Assembly: GCF_000378245.1 (NCBI RefSeq)
Contig: NZ_KB899491.1
Coordinates: forward strand, 310,001-374,000
Length of the DNA: 64,000 nucleotides
From: Aromatoleum toluclasticum ATCC 700605
Lineage (GTDB): Bacteria > Pseudomonadota > Gammaproteobacteria > Burkholderiales > Rhodocyclaceae
Direction: 5' to 3'
The notes beneath the pieces are model-generated. The model ran no database searches. It was not told the DNA's origin and saw only the letters and a program-made list of their open reading frames with translations. Made by a program: the position numbers and the translations under genes. The first letter of the stretch is position 1; each line of letters starts with the position of its first letter. Shown in pieces: positions 18,307 through 27,036 of this stretch.

Positions 18307-18329
18307 TATTTGCACAGGAAGCCAATGCC

Positions 18330-18983
18330 ATGAACTTCGAACGCGCCCGCTTCAACATGGTCGAGCAGCAGATCCGCCCCTGGGATGTGCTGGACATGGA
18401 CGTCCTCGACCTCCTGATGACGGTCAAGCGCGAGGAATTCGTTCCTCCCGCGCACAAGACGCTTGCCTTCGCGGACGTCGAGATCCCCATCGGCTGCGGC
18501 CAGACCATGCTCAAGCCCGTCATCGAGGGCCGCATCCTGCAGGCGCTGCCGCTCAAGCGTTCGGATTCGGTGCTCGAGATCGGCACCGGCTCCGGCTACT
18601 TCGCCGCATTGCTTGCCGCGCGCACCGACTGGGTCCGCTCGGTCGAGATCGAGCCCGAACTCGCCAAATTCGCGACCGACAACCTCAACCGCGCCGGTGT
18701 CGAGAACGTCATCGTCGAGGAAGGCGACGCCGCTCGCGGCTGGAGCGGCCGTGCGCCGTATGACGTCATCGTCGTCACGGGTGGTCTGCCGATGGTGCCG
18801 CAAAGCCTGCTCGACCAGCTCAAGGTCGGAGGCCGCATGTTCGCCTTCGTCGGCGAGGCTCCGGTCATGGAAGGCCGCCTGATCACGCGCGTCTCGGAAG
18901 ACCAGTACCAGACCGAAGACGTTTTCGAAACTGTCGTCCCGATGCTGAAGAATGCGCAGCGCAAGGACGAATTCCGCTTCTGA
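18330..18983 (+). CDS. pcm: Protein-L-isoaspartate O-methyltransferase family protein
   Basis: A 217-residue SAM-dependent methyltransferase with motif I VLEIGTGSGY, the Pcm-type GCGQTMLKP loop and VRSVEIEPEL as motif II. Pcm repairs isoaspartyl residues in damaged proteins; this branch commonly sits ahead of tolC in betaproteobacteria and may have another substrate. The start MNFERARFNM at 18330 is preceded by AGGAAG. The gene leads a short plus-strand operon with the rhodanese (11 bp gap) and tolC. Confidence 0.85.
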   Translation: MNFERARFNMVEQQIRPWDVLDMDVLDLLMTVKREEFVPPAHKTLAFADVEIPIGCGQTMLKPVIEGRILQALPLKRSDSVLEIGTGSGYFAALLAARTDWVRSVEIEPELAKFATDNLNRAGVENVIVEEGDAARGWSGRAPYDVIVVTGGLPMVPQSLLDQLKVGGRMFAFVGEAPVMEGRLITRVSEDQYQTEDVFETVVPMLKNAQRKDEFRF

Positions 18984-18994
18984 GGAATCACCGC

Positions 18995-19318
18995 ATGCGA
19001 CAGATCACCGCCACCGAACTCGCCGAACGGCTTGCCGCCCCGCAAGGGGGCAAACCATTCCTGCTCGACGTACGCGAGCCGATCGAGTTCGAGATCTGTC
19101 GCATCGAAGGTTCGACGCTGATGCCGATGGCCTCCGTGCCGGCGCGCCAGACCGAGCTCGATCCCGACGACGAGATCGTCGTCATCTGCCATCACGGCGG
19201 CCGCAGTGCCCAGGTGTGCATGTTCCTCGAGCGTCAGGGCTTCTCCAGGGTCATCAACCTTGCGGGCGGGGTCGCGGCCTGGGCCGCCCAGGTCGACCCG
19301 GCCATGCCGCGGTACTGA
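18995..19318 (+). CDS. Single-domain rhodanese sulfurtransferase
   Basis: A 107-residue cytoplasmic rhodanese. The active-site loop is CHHGGRS with the persulfide-forming Cys near residue 65; the CH2A-like DVREPIEFE element near residue 26 and the closing LAGGVAAWA are typical. It is of the GlpE/PspE size class and could transfer sulfane sulfur. It is cotranscribed between pcm and tolC, a conserved neighbourhood whose logic is not clear. A GAGGAA ribosome site precedes the ATG. Confidence 0.88.
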   Translation: MRQITATELAERLAAPQGGKPFLLDVREPIEFEICRIEGSTLMPMASVPARQTELDPDDEIVVICHHGGRSAQVCMFLERQGFSRVINLAGGVAAWAAQVDPAMPRY

Positions 19319-19361
19319 CGCCACAGCGCCGAAACCACAGCGACTTGCCCCGGAGAAGCCG

Positions 19362-20675
19362 ATGAAGCGCGTGATTGCCCTCAGTCTCGTTACCCTATGT
19401 TCCGCCAGCGCGTGGTCGGCCGACCTCCTGCAGGTCTATCGCGACGCGCTCGCCAACGACGCGCGCTTCGCCGCAGCCCGCGCCCAGTACGATGCAGGCC
19501 AGGAACGGGTCGTACAGGGCCGGGCCGGACTGTTGCCGAGCATCGGCGCCAGCGCCAACACCACCTGGAACGACGTCGACACGCATACCCGGGTCTTCGG
19601 CACGCGCGAATACAACAGCAACGGCTACGGCGTGCAACTCACGCAGCCGCTGTTCCGCTGGCAGAACTGGATCCAGTACAAGCAGGGCGAACTCCAGACC
19701 GCGCTCGCCGAAGTCCAGCTCGGACAGGCGCGGCACGATCTGATCCTGCGAGTCTCGCAAGCCTACTTCGACGTCCTCAACGCCCAGGACGTCCTCGCGG
19801 CGCAGTCCCAGCTGAAGAAGGCCGCCTCCGAGCAGCTCGAACTCGCGAAGGCCAGCTTCGAGGTCGGCACCGTCACGATCACCGACGTGCACGAAGCGCA
19901 ATCGCGCTTCGACCTCGCGTCGGCGCAGGAAATCGCCGCGCAGAACGACCTGGATGTACGCCGCCAGACCCTCGTACAGATCGTCGGCCAGGATCCCTCG
20001 CCGCTCGCCGGCCTGCGGCAGGGCGTCTCGCTGTCCCGCCCGCAGCCCGACAGCATCGCGGAATGGGCAGCTGCCGCGGAACAGGGCAGCTACGCGGTGC
20101 AGGCGCAACAGATCGCGCGCGAAATTGCTGAACGCGAAGTCGAGCGCAACCGCGCCGGCCACTACCCGACCCTCGACGTCGTCGCCGCCCGCAGCCACAA
20201 CAGCGCAGGCTTCAGCTCCAGCGCTGCAGGCGGCTCGACGCGCACCGACGCCAACACCGTCGGCCTGCAGCTCAATGTCCCCATCTTCGCCGGCGGAGCC
20301 GTTTCGTCGCGCGAACGCGAAGCGGCCGCCCTCAAGGTCAAGGCCGACGCCGACCTCGACGACGCCCGCCGCTCCGCCGCCCTCGCCGCACGTCAGGCCT
20401 ACCTCGGCGTCACTAGCGGCATGGCGCAAGTCAAGGCCCTCGAAGCCGCCCAGGTCTCATCGACCTCCGCGCTCGAAGCCAACCGTCTCGGCTACGAAGT
20501 TGGCGTCCGCATCAACATCGACGTCCTCAACGCCCAGTCCCAACTCGCCGACACCCAGCGTCAGCTCGCCCGCTCCCGCTACGACACCATCCTCGCCCAA
20601 CTGCGCCTCAAGGCCGCCGCCGGTACCCTTGGCGAGGAAGACGTCCAGCTCATCGACGCGCTGCTGGCAGAGTAA
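19362..20675 (+). CDS. tolC: TolC-family outer-membrane channel
   Basis: A 437-residue outer-membrane efflux protein. The signal peptide ends near SAWSA (residue 19). Two repeated halves of long helices follow, as in TolC (TLVQIVGQDPSPLAGL; AARQAYLGVTSGMAQVKALEAA; YEVGVRINIDVLNAQ). It forms the trimeric exit duct for RND pumps and type I secretion, and may complete the pump encoded at 14-18 kb. I use the ATG at 19362 because it opens the signal peptide; the frame is open further upstream only by chance. Confidence 0.9.
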   Translation: MKRVIALSLVTLCSASAWSADLLQVYRDALANDARFAAARAQYDAGQERVVQGRAGLLPSIGASANTTWNDVDTHTRVFGTREYNSNGYGVQLTQPLFRWQNWIQYKQGELQTALAEVQLGQARHDLILRVSQAYFDVLNAQDVLAAQSQLKKAASEQLELAKASFEVGTVTITDVHEAQSRFDLASAQEIAAQNDLDVRRQTLVQIVGQDPSPLAGLRQGVSLSRPQPDSIAEWAAAAEQGSYAVQAQQIAREIAEREVERNRAGHYPTLDVVAARSHNSAGFSSSAAGGSTRTDANTVGLQLNVPIFAGGAVSSREREAAALKVKADADLDDARRSAALAARQAYLGVTSGMAQVKALEAAQVSSTSALEANRLGYEVGVRINIDVLNAQSQLADTQRQLARSRYDTILAQLRLKAAAGTLGEEDVQLIDALLAE

Positions 20676-20771
20676 TTCGGGCGATCATACGAACTCGCCG
20701 CTACCCTGACGGTCCGGAGTCCCCTTCGAGCTGTTGGCCTGGAAATTCGCCGTCGTTCGCCGCGGTGTCCG

Positions 20772-20843
20772 ATGGTGGGCGGAAATTTCGCCCCGGAGCT
20801 GAAGCGATTACTGCGTGAGGCCGGCCTGCCCAAACACTTCTGA
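20772..20843 (+). pseudogene. Possible HicA-type toxin remnant
   Basis: A 23-codon frame (GNFAPELKRLLREAGL) resembles the first helix of HicA-like mRNA interferases (LKRLLREAGC pattern) and then stops. The rest of the toxin is absent. It lies in a 415-bp stretch behind tolC that holds no intact gene. The likeness is short and may be chance. Confidence 0.28.
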
Positions 20844-20890
20844 TTCAAGAAGCCGTACAAGGGTGGAAAACGCAGTTTCGGCGCAGGACA

Positions 20891-20990
20891 CGTAGGGCGG
20901 GAGGAGCCAAAGGCGTATCCCGCTATGCGGCCCTTGGGCCGCTTCCGACCCCGGGACTGGCAGGATGCCCTGCGCTCGTCCCGCCCTACG
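20891..20990. repeat. REP-like palindromic element, copy 1
   Basis: A 100-bp element bounded by the inverted ends CGTAGGGCGGGAGGAGC (20891-20907) and GCTCGTCCCGCCCTACG (20974-20990), with an inner hairpin GCGGCCCTTGGGCCGC (20927-20942). A closely similar copy lies at 51121-51219, and the flanking CGAACCC-type sequence is also shared. It fits a non-autonomous REP or MITE-type repeat. It separates tolC from the convergent waaA and could also end transcription. Confidence 0.75.
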
Positions 20991-21090
20991 CGGGTTCGTG
21001 CGATTGCCCCGCACAGTCAAACTGCTCCCGTACGCCCGACACGAGTCCGGCGATGCTGCTCTCCAATCACGAATTCAGGATAGCCACGAA

Positions 21091-22356
21091 TCAAGAGCCG
21101 GCAAATAGTCGCTCTACGATCGCCATCGTCCTCGCCGTAGCCCCCCGATGCGCAGCAGCGAAACTCCGTCCCGCCTCACCCGCTGCAATGCGAGCCTGCT
21201 TGTCGCCAAGCAACGCGACCGCGACCTGCATCCCCTCATCGACGTCCGCCGCGCGCCGCGCCGCCCCTGCGGCAACCGCCAGCTCCGCAACCTGCGCGAA
21301 GTTGAAGGTATGTGGCCCCAGCGCCACCGGCGTCCCCACTGCGCACGCCTCGATCAGGTTCTGCCCGCCAAAAGGCAGCCAGCTGCCGCCGATCAGCGCC
21401 ACATCGGCCGCCGCGTAATACGCAAACATCTCGCCCATCGAATCACCCAGCCACACGCGCGTCTCAGCCTCGACCGCCGCCTCGTCCGAACGCCGCTGCA
21501 GTTTGAATCCGCCGGCTTCGACCAGACGCGCAACCTCATCGAAGCGTTGCGGATGCCGCGGCACCAGTGCGAGCAGCGCGTCGTCAGGTGCCTGCGCCCG
21601 GAACGCCTCGAGAATCAGCGTCTCCTCCCCCTCGCGGGTGCTCGCCGCGAGCAGGACCGGACGCCCGCCAAGGCGTTGGCGGAAACTCGCCCCAAGCGCG
21701 AACAGCGCATCCGGTGGTGAAATGTCGAACTTGATGTTCCCCGTCACCGCCACCTCGCTCGCGCCCAAGTCCCCCAGACGCCGTGCGTCCGCCTCGGTCT
21801 GCGCGCCGATCCCGGCAAGCGCACCCACGGTCATGCGTGTCAGGGCGGGCCAGCGTGCATAGCGCCGCGCCGAACGCTCGGAAAGCCGCGCATTCGCAAG
21901 CAGCACCGGCACCCCGCGCGCGCAACAACTGGCCAACAGCGTGGGCCACAGTTCCGTCTCCATCACGATGCCGACGCGCGGACGAAAGTGCGACAGAAAG
22001 CTTCGACAGGCCGGCCCCAGGTCGTACGGCAGATAGCCGCGCAGCACGCGGGGCTCCCCGCCGAACAGGTTCTCGGACGTCTCCCGTCCCGTCGGCGTCA
22101 TGTGCGTCAGCAGCACCGCGTGATCCGGCCAACGCGCCAGCAGCGCACGCACCAGCGGTTCCGCCGCGCGCGTCTCCCCCACCGACACCGCATGCACCCA
22201 GATCACAGGCAGCGGTGCGCGGACCGCGTAATGCCCGAAGCGCTCGCCCAGATGCTTCAGGTAGGCAGGCTGCCGCCGCGCGCGCCACGCCAGGCGCAGC
22301 AGCACGAAGGGCAGGGCACACAGCCACAGCAAGGCATAGGACAATCTGGCGAGCAT
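21091..22356 (-). CDS. waaA: 3-deoxy-D-manno-octulosonic acid (Kdo) transferase
   Basis: A 421-residue GT30 enzyme that adds Kdo from CMP-Kdo to lipid IVA at the inner face of the cytoplasmic membrane, the first step of LPS core. Seen: an N-terminal membrane anchor (ALLWLCALPFVLLRL), HAVSVGE near residue 60, the acceptor-side TxTPTGR-like MTPTGRET, METELWP and the C-terminal GGSWLPFGGQNLIEACAVGTPV. The start at 22356 (MLARLSY) opens directly into the anchor. Its place next to the polysaccharide locus fits a role in LPS assembly. Confidence 0.95.
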   Translation of the reverse strand: MLARLSYALLWLCALPFVLLRLAWRARRQPAYLKHLGERFGHYAVRAPLPVIWVHAVSVGETRAAEPLVRALLARWPDHAVLLTHMTPTGRETSENLFGGEPRVLRGYLPYDLGPACRSFLSHFRPRVGIVMETELWPTLLASCCARGVPVLLANARLSERSARRYARWPALTRMTVGALAGIGAQTEADARRLGDLGASEVAVTGNIKFDISPPDALFALGASFRQRLGGRPVLLAASTREGEETLILEAFRAQAPDDALLALVPRHPQRFDEVARLVEAGGFKLQRRSDEAAVEAETRVWLGDSMGEMFAYYAAADVALIGGSWLPFGGQNLIEACAVGTPVALGPHTFNFAQVAELAVAAGAARRAADVDEGMQVAVALLGDKQARIAAGEAGRSFAAAHRGATARTMAIVERLFAGS

Positions 22357-22462
22357 GGGGCGTCCGGTTCTGGCAAGCCGCCAAGTATATCGTCGCCCGT
22401 CGCCACGACCGGCCGGGAGTAGGGCAGGGCGGGTCAAAACGGTAGCAATGCGCTAATCATTC

Positions 22463-22503
22463 TTGGTTGATCACGCCCTTCCTGGAAAGGCGCGATCAAC
22501 CAA
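22463..22503 (-). terminator. Hairpin between toxin-antitoxin remnant and waaA
   Basis: TTGGTTGATC (22463-22472) and GATCAACCAA (22494-22503) form a perfect 10-bp stem, extended inward by CGCC/GGCG-type pairs. It lies downstream of the antitoxin gene and upstream of waaA on the same strand. There is no clear run of T, so a factor-independent terminator is only one option. Confidence 0.4.
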
Positions 22504-22535
22504 AACTTTGGCCCGGCCTGCCGGCAGCCCGCAGG

Positions 22536-22766
22536 CTATCCGGCGGATTTGCCATCCCGAGCATCGAGCCGATCGAGGATAGCCAGGGCCCGGCTCACGT
22601 TCCCGGTGGCAGCAAGCGCGCGGAAATGGTTCTCCGTGTCCCACGCAGCCAAAGCTTGAGCGCTCAATTCTTCAACCAGCTTGTTCATGCGCTGGCCACG
22701 CGCCCGTGCCAATTGCTTGAGGCGAAGCGCCGTGTCGTCCGGTAGCCGGATCGTCAAAGCACTCAT
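22536..22766 (-). CDS. Ribbon-helix-helix antitoxin
   Basis: A 76-residue protein with an N-terminal ribbon-helix-helix DNA-binding fold (SALTIRLPDDTALRLKQLA, RMNKLVEELSAQAL) and a tail that would wrap a toxin. It overlaps the truncated PIN gene upstream, as in toxin-antitoxin operons. With the toxin broken, it is likely a leftover, though it is itself intact. Confidence 0.75.
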   Translation of the reverse strand: MSALTIRLPDDTALRLKQLARARGQRMNKLVEELSAQALAAWDTENHFRALAATGNVSRALAILDRLDARDGKSAG

Positions 22767-22911
22767 TGTATTCCTCCAGACACTGTGCGGGCGTCATGGC
22801 GCGCAATCTGCCCAACTGCAACTCTCCCCGCTCGAGGTCACGGATGTTGTGCGTGACGATCGCATCGGTCCCGCCGGCCAAGGCCAACTCGATGAGATGG
22901 TTGTCCGCTTC
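22672..22911 (-). pseudogene. Truncated PIN-domain toxin
   Basis: The frame carries the C-terminal third of a PIN ribonuclease: [20 protein letters not shown] and LRAMTPAQCLEEY, with two of the expected acidic residues. An in-frame TGA lies at 22914-22912, just ahead of these residues, and the N-terminal part with the first catalytic Asp is absent. It overlaps the RHH antitoxin gene. The broken end faces the start of the polysaccharide locus. Confidence 0.65.
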
Positions 22912-22946
22912 TCACTTCCTGTAACGAAAGCGCCCCCCGGACATGG

Positions 22947-22952
22947 GATAAT
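22947..22952 (+). promoter_or_regulatory. -10-like element ahead of the polysaccharide locus
   Basis: GGGATAATCT contains a good sigma-70 -10 hexamer (GATAAT) 36 bp ahead of the first gene of the locus. No good -35 hexamer is seen at the right distance, so this is a weak call. No JUMPstart or ops element was recognised here. Confidence 0.3.
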
Positions 22953-22988
22953 CTGCGGTCAAATTTCCCACGTAAATTCGGAAGGCGT

Positions 22989-23996
22989 ATGAAGATCCTG
23001 GTTACCGGTGCAGCCGGATTCATCGGCATGCACACCAGCGAGGTGCTCCTCGCCCGCGGCGACGAAGTCGTCGGCCTCGACAACCTCAACGACTACTACG
23101 ACCCGCAGCTCAAGCTCGACCGCCTCGCGCGCCTCACTCCGCACCCTGCATTCCGCTTCGTCAAACTCGACGTCGCCGATCGCGCCGGCATGGAACGCAT
23201 CTTCGCCGAGGAAAAGTTCGACCGCGTCATCCATCTCGCCGCCCAGGCCGGCGTGCGCTACTCCCTGCAGAACCCGCACGCCTACGTCGACAGCAACCTC
23301 GTCGGCTTCATCAACGTCCTCGAAGGCTGCCGCCACAGCAAGGTGCAGCACCTCGTGTACGCCAGCAGCTCCAGCGTCTACGGCGGCAACACCAAGATGC
23401 CGTTCTCCGAGCACGACAGCGTCGACCACCCCGTCAGCCTCTACGCCGCAACGAAGAAGGCCAACGAGCTGATGGCCCACACCTACAGCCACCTCTACGG
23501 CCTACCCACCACCGGACTGCGCTTCTTCACCGTCTACGGCCCCTGGGGTCGCCCCGATATGGCGCTCTTCCTGTTCACGAAGGCCATCCTCGAAGGGCTC
23601 CCGATAGACGTCTTCAACCACGGCAAGATGAAGCGCGACTTCACCTATATCGACGACATCGTCCAAGGCGTCATCCGCACCCTCGATCACGTCGCCGAAT
23701 CTGACCCCGCCTTCAATCCCCTTCAGCCCGATCCGGGTCGCAGCGCCGCCCCCTACCGCGTGTTCAACATCGGCAACCATGATCCCGTCGAGCTGATGAG
23801 TTTCATCGATGCGATCGAAGAGGCGGTTGGACGGAAGGCGGAGAAGAATTTTCTGCCGATGCAGGACGGCGACGTGCCCGCCACCTATGCGGACACGACG
23901 GAACTCAATGCCTGGACGGGTTTTGCTCCGGCTACGAGCGTGAAAAAAGGTGTGCAGCGCTTTATCGGCTGGTACCGGAGTTACTACGGTTTGTAA
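22989..23996 (+). CDS. UDP-glucuronate 4-epimerase (CapI-type)
   Basis: A 335-residue short-chain dehydrogenase of the extended type: NAD site GAAGFIG (7-13), catalytic YAATKK, and the LDNLNDYYD and [17 protein letters not shown] signatures of bacterial UDP-GlcA epimerases. It would make UDP-galacturonate from UDP-glucuronate, which the ugd product at 41.4 kb can supply. GGAAGG lies ahead of the ATG. It opens the polysaccharide locus and is followed by a 180-bp gap before manC. Confidence 0.88.
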   Translation: MKILVTGAAGFIGMHTSEVLLARGDEVVGLDNLNDYYDPQLKLDRLARLTPHPAFRFVKLDVADRAGMERIFAEEKFDRVIHLAAQAGVRYSLQNPHAYVDSNLVGFINVLEGCRHSKVQHLVYASSSSVYGGNTKMPFSEHDSVDHPVSLYAATKKANELMAHTYSHLYGLPTTGLRFFTVYGPWGRPDMALFLFTKAILEGLPIDVFNHGKMKRDFTYIDDIVQGVIRTLDHVAESDPAFNPLQPDPGRSAAPYRVFNIGNHDPVELMSFIDAIEEAVGRKAEKNFLPMQDGDVPATYADTTELNAWTGFAPATSVKKGVQRFIGWYRSYYGL

Positions 23997-24178
23997 CGCA
24001 ATATTACTTTGGTCGAATAGTAGTTGGCGTTCTGCAGTGCAATAATTCGAGCTTTTGCTCACAGATCGCACGTGCACCATTGAAGTATCGTCGCCGGTTC
24101 GGAATGGTCGCTTAGTTCAGCGACGAGCGTACTCCAGATTTTATTTTTAGCCCAAGTCAAATATTTGCACGGTAGAAC

Positions 24179-25627
24179 ATGATAACTCCTGTGATCCTCT
24201 CTGGTGGTTCGGGTACTAGGCTTTGGCCCTTGTCCCGCGAATTGCAGCCCAAGCAACTCCTCGCGCTGACCGGCGAACGCACCATGCTGCAGGAGACGGC
24301 CTTGCGTCTCGAGGGCTTCATGCAGGGGCAGGGTACCGGTCCGGCCATCGTTGTATGCAATAACGAGCACCGTTTCATGGCTGCCGAGCAGCTTCGATCT
24401 GTCGGTATCGCAGCGCCGCGCATTATTCTTGAACCGGTCGGACGAAACACCGCACCGGCGCTGACGCTTGCCGCTTTGGCTGCCTCCTGCGTGGATGGTG
24501 AGGATCCGATCCTTCTCGTGATGCCGGCCGATCACGTGGTCACCGACCGTGATGCATTCCAGTCCGCGGTAGCAAGCGGCCTGCCTGCAGCGACCAATGG
24601 GGCAATCGTAACCTTCGGAATCGTTCCTGCCCGCCCCGAAACGGGATACGGCTACATCCGCACCGGCGTTCGTCGCGACGACGGCGCGCTTAAGCTGGTC
24701 AAGTTCGTCGAAAAACCAAACCTTGACAGGGCGACCGAGTACGTTGCTTCCGGTGAGTATCTCTGGAACAGCGGCCTCTTCATGATGCGCGCCAGCGTCT
24801 GGCTCAAGGCCCTGGACACGCTTGATCCGTCAATGTCGCTCGCCTGCAAGGAGGCTTTTGCTGCAGGAAAGCAGGACACTGATTTTCTGCGCGTGGATCC
24901 GCAATCCTTCGAGGCCTGCCCTTCGGACTCCATTGACTACGCTGTGATGGAAAAGCTGGCGACTCACGCTGGTCTGGGTATCGACGGCGTTGTAATCCCC
25001 ATGTCCGCAGGCTGGTCGGACGTCGGTGCGTGGGACGCCCTTTGGGACGTGATGGAGAAGGATGAGAACGGAAATGCAGCCTTCGGCGAAACCATCGTCG
25101 AAGGCTGCCAGGGCAGCCTGCTGTATGGTGGCGGGCGCCTCGTTGCCGGCGTTGGCCTGAAGGACGTCATCGTCGTGGAAACCCCCGATGCTGTCCTTGT
25201 GGCCGACAAGTCCCGCACGCAGGATGTAAAGAAGATCGTTACTCGCCTCAAGGCCGAAGGCCGTACGCTCGCCGACTCGCACCGCAAGATCTACCGCCCT
25301 TGGGGCTGGTATGACTCGATCGACTTCGGCGATCGTTTCCAGGTTAAGCGCATCGTCGTGGAGCCCGGCGCCAAGTTGAGCCTCCAGATGCACCACCACC
25401 GCGCCGAGCACTGGATCGTCGTCAAGGGCACCGCCGAAGTCACCAACGGCGAAAAGGTGTTCCTTCTGTCGGAAAACGAATCCACCTACATCCCCCTCGG
25501 TCATGTCCATCGCCTCGCGAACCCTGGCAAGGTCCCGCTCGAGATCATCGAGGTCCAGTCCGGTAGCTACCTCGGCGAGGACGATATCGTGCGTTTCGAG
25601 GACACCTACGGTCGCGCGCCGAACTGA
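24179..25627 (+). CDS. manC: Mannose-1-phosphate guanylyltransferase / mannose-6-phosphate isomerase
   Basis: A 482-residue bifunctional type II enzyme. The N-terminal nucleotidyltransferase has GGSGTRLWP (9-17) and FVEKP; the C-terminal cupin isomerase (about 360-475) has RPWGWY and QMHHHRAEHW. It makes GDP-mannose, the precursor of GDP-D-rhamnose via the gmd and rmd products at 42.7-44.7 kb. Its TGA overlaps the next ATG by one base, so manC and manB are coupled. The 182-bp leader ahead of it holds an A+T-rich stretch that may contain a promoter. Confidence 0.95.
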   Translation: MITPVILSGGSGTRLWPLSRELQPKQLLALTGERTMLQETALRLEGFMQGQGTGPAIVVCNNEHRFMAAEQLRSVGIAAPRIILEPVGRNTAPALTLAALAASCVDGEDPILLVMPADHVVTDRDAFQSAVASGLPAATNGAIVTFGIVPARPETGYGYIRTGVRRDDGALKLVKFVEKPNLDRATEYVASGEYLWNSGLFMMRASVWLKALDTLDPSMSLACKEAFAAGKQDTDFLRVDPQSFEACPSDSIDYAVMEKLATHAGLGIDGVVIPMSAGWSDVGAWDALWDVMEKDENGNAAFGETIVEGCQGSLLYGGGRLVAGVGLKDVIVVETPDAVLVADKSRTQDVKKIVTRLKAEGRTLADSHRKIYRPWGWYDSIDFGDRFQVKRIVVEPGAKLSLQMHHHRAEHWIVVKGTAEVTNGEKVFLLSENESTYIPLGHVHRLANPGKVPLEIIEVQSGSYLGEDDIVRFEDTYGRAPN

Positions 25628-27036
25628 TGCAGATCTCCACGATGAGCGAAATCGATCCCGGCCTGGCGTGCGCGCGGGTCGCAGTCAATTGTTTCAAGGC
25701 CTACGACATCCGCGGCCGGGTTCCCGATGAACTCAACGCCGATATCGCCTACCGCATCGGCCGCGCCCTCGTCGTCGAGCTCGCCGCCGCGACCATCGTC
25801 GTCGGCCGCGACATGCGCATCGAAAGCCCATTGCTTGCAGAGGCGCTGACGCGCGGCATCACCGACGCTGGCGCCGACGTCATCGACATCGGCCTCTGCG
25901 GCACCGAGGAGGTCTACTTCGCCACTAGCCACGAGCGCGCCGACGGCGGCGTGATGGTCACCGCCAGCCATAACCCCAAGGGTTATAACGGTATGAAGCT
26001 GGTGCGCGAAAAGTCGAAGCCCATCAGCGGCGACTCGGGCCTCTCCGCCATCCGCGAGCGTGTCGCAGCGGGCAACCTCGGGTCCCGCGCAACTCGCCCC
26101 GGCACCGTGCAGCACAAGGCGGACAAGTCCGCCTACATCCGCCATCTCCTAAGCTATGTCGACGCCGGCGCGCTCAAGCCCTTCACCATCCTCGCCGACC
26201 CGGGCAACGGCGCGGCGGGCCCCGTGGTCGAGGAAATCTCCCGCCACCTGCCGTTCCGCTGGATCTTCATCAACCGCGAACCCGACGGGAACTTCCCCAA
26301 CGGCGTCCCCAATCCGCTGCTGCCGGAAAACCGTGAGCTCACGCGCAAGGCCCTGCTTGCCAACCGTTGCGACTTCGGCCTGGCATGGGACGGCGACTTC
26401 GACCGCTGCTTCTTCTTCGATGCCGAAGGCCGCTTCATCGAGGGCTACTACCTCGTCGGCCTGCTGGGCGAAATGATGCTCAAGCGCCACCCCGGCGCAA
26501 AGATCATCCACGACCCGCGGCTCACTTGGAACACGCAGGCGCAGGTCGCCGAGGCAGGCGGCATCGCCATCCAGTCCAAGACGGGCCACGCCTTCATCAA
26601 GGAGCGCATGCGCCTCGAAGACGCCATCTACGGCGGCGAGATGAGCGCCCATCACTACTTCCGCGATTTCGCCTACTGCGACAGCGGCATGATCCCGTGG
26701 CTGCTGGTGGCCGCGCTGATGTCCGAATCGGGCAAGACGCTGGCCCAGCTCGTCGATGAACGCATCGCTGCCTTCCCTTGCAGCGGCGAGATCAACTACC
26801 GCGTCGAGAATATCCCCGCCGCGATCGACCGCCTCCGCGCGCACTTCGCGCCGGAGAATTCGACGGTCGATATGACCGACGGTCTCAGCATGGATTTCGC
26901 TGATTGGCGCTTCAATCTGCGCGGGTCCAATACGGAACCCCTGCTGCGACTCAATGTGGAGACCCGCGGCGATGCAGGCGCCATCCAGCGGCACGTTGCA
27001 GCGCTCGAAACCCTGATCCAGGGAGCGAATCGATGA
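25627..27036 (+). CDS. manB: Phosphomannomutase / phosphoglucomutase
   Basis: A 469-residue alpha-D-phosphohexomutase with the phosphoserine loop TASHNPKGYNGMK (about 115), the Mg loop DGDFDRC (about 255), the sugar loop GGEMSAHHYF and the phosphate loop RGSNTEP. It converts mannose-6-P to mannose-1-P for manC. In this family it can also supply glucose-1-P. A second ATG five codons in (MSEIDPG) is an alternative start. Its stop overlaps wzm (ATGA). Confidence 0.93.
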   Translation: MQISTMSEIDPGLACARVAVNCFKAYDIRGRVPDELNADIAYRIGRALVVELAAATIVVGRDMRIESPLLAEALTRGITDAGADVIDIGLCGTEEVYFATSHERADGGVMVTASHNPKGYNGMKLVREKSKPISGDSGLSAIRERVAAGNLGSRATRPGTVQHKADKSAYIRHLLSYVDAGALKPFTILADPGNGAAGPVVEEISRHLPFRWIFINREPDGNFPNGVPNPLLPENRELTRKALLANRCDFGLAWDGDFDRCFFFDAEGRFIEGYYLVGLLGEMMLKRHPGAKIIHDPRLTWNTQAQVAEAGGIAIQSKTGHAFIKERMRLEDAIYGGEMSAHHYFRDFAYCDSGMIPWLLVAALMSESGKTLAQLVDERIAAFPCSGEINYRVENIPAAIDRLRAHFAPENSTVDMTDGLSMDFADWRFNLRGSNTEPLLRLNVETRGDAGAIQRHVAALETLIQGANR

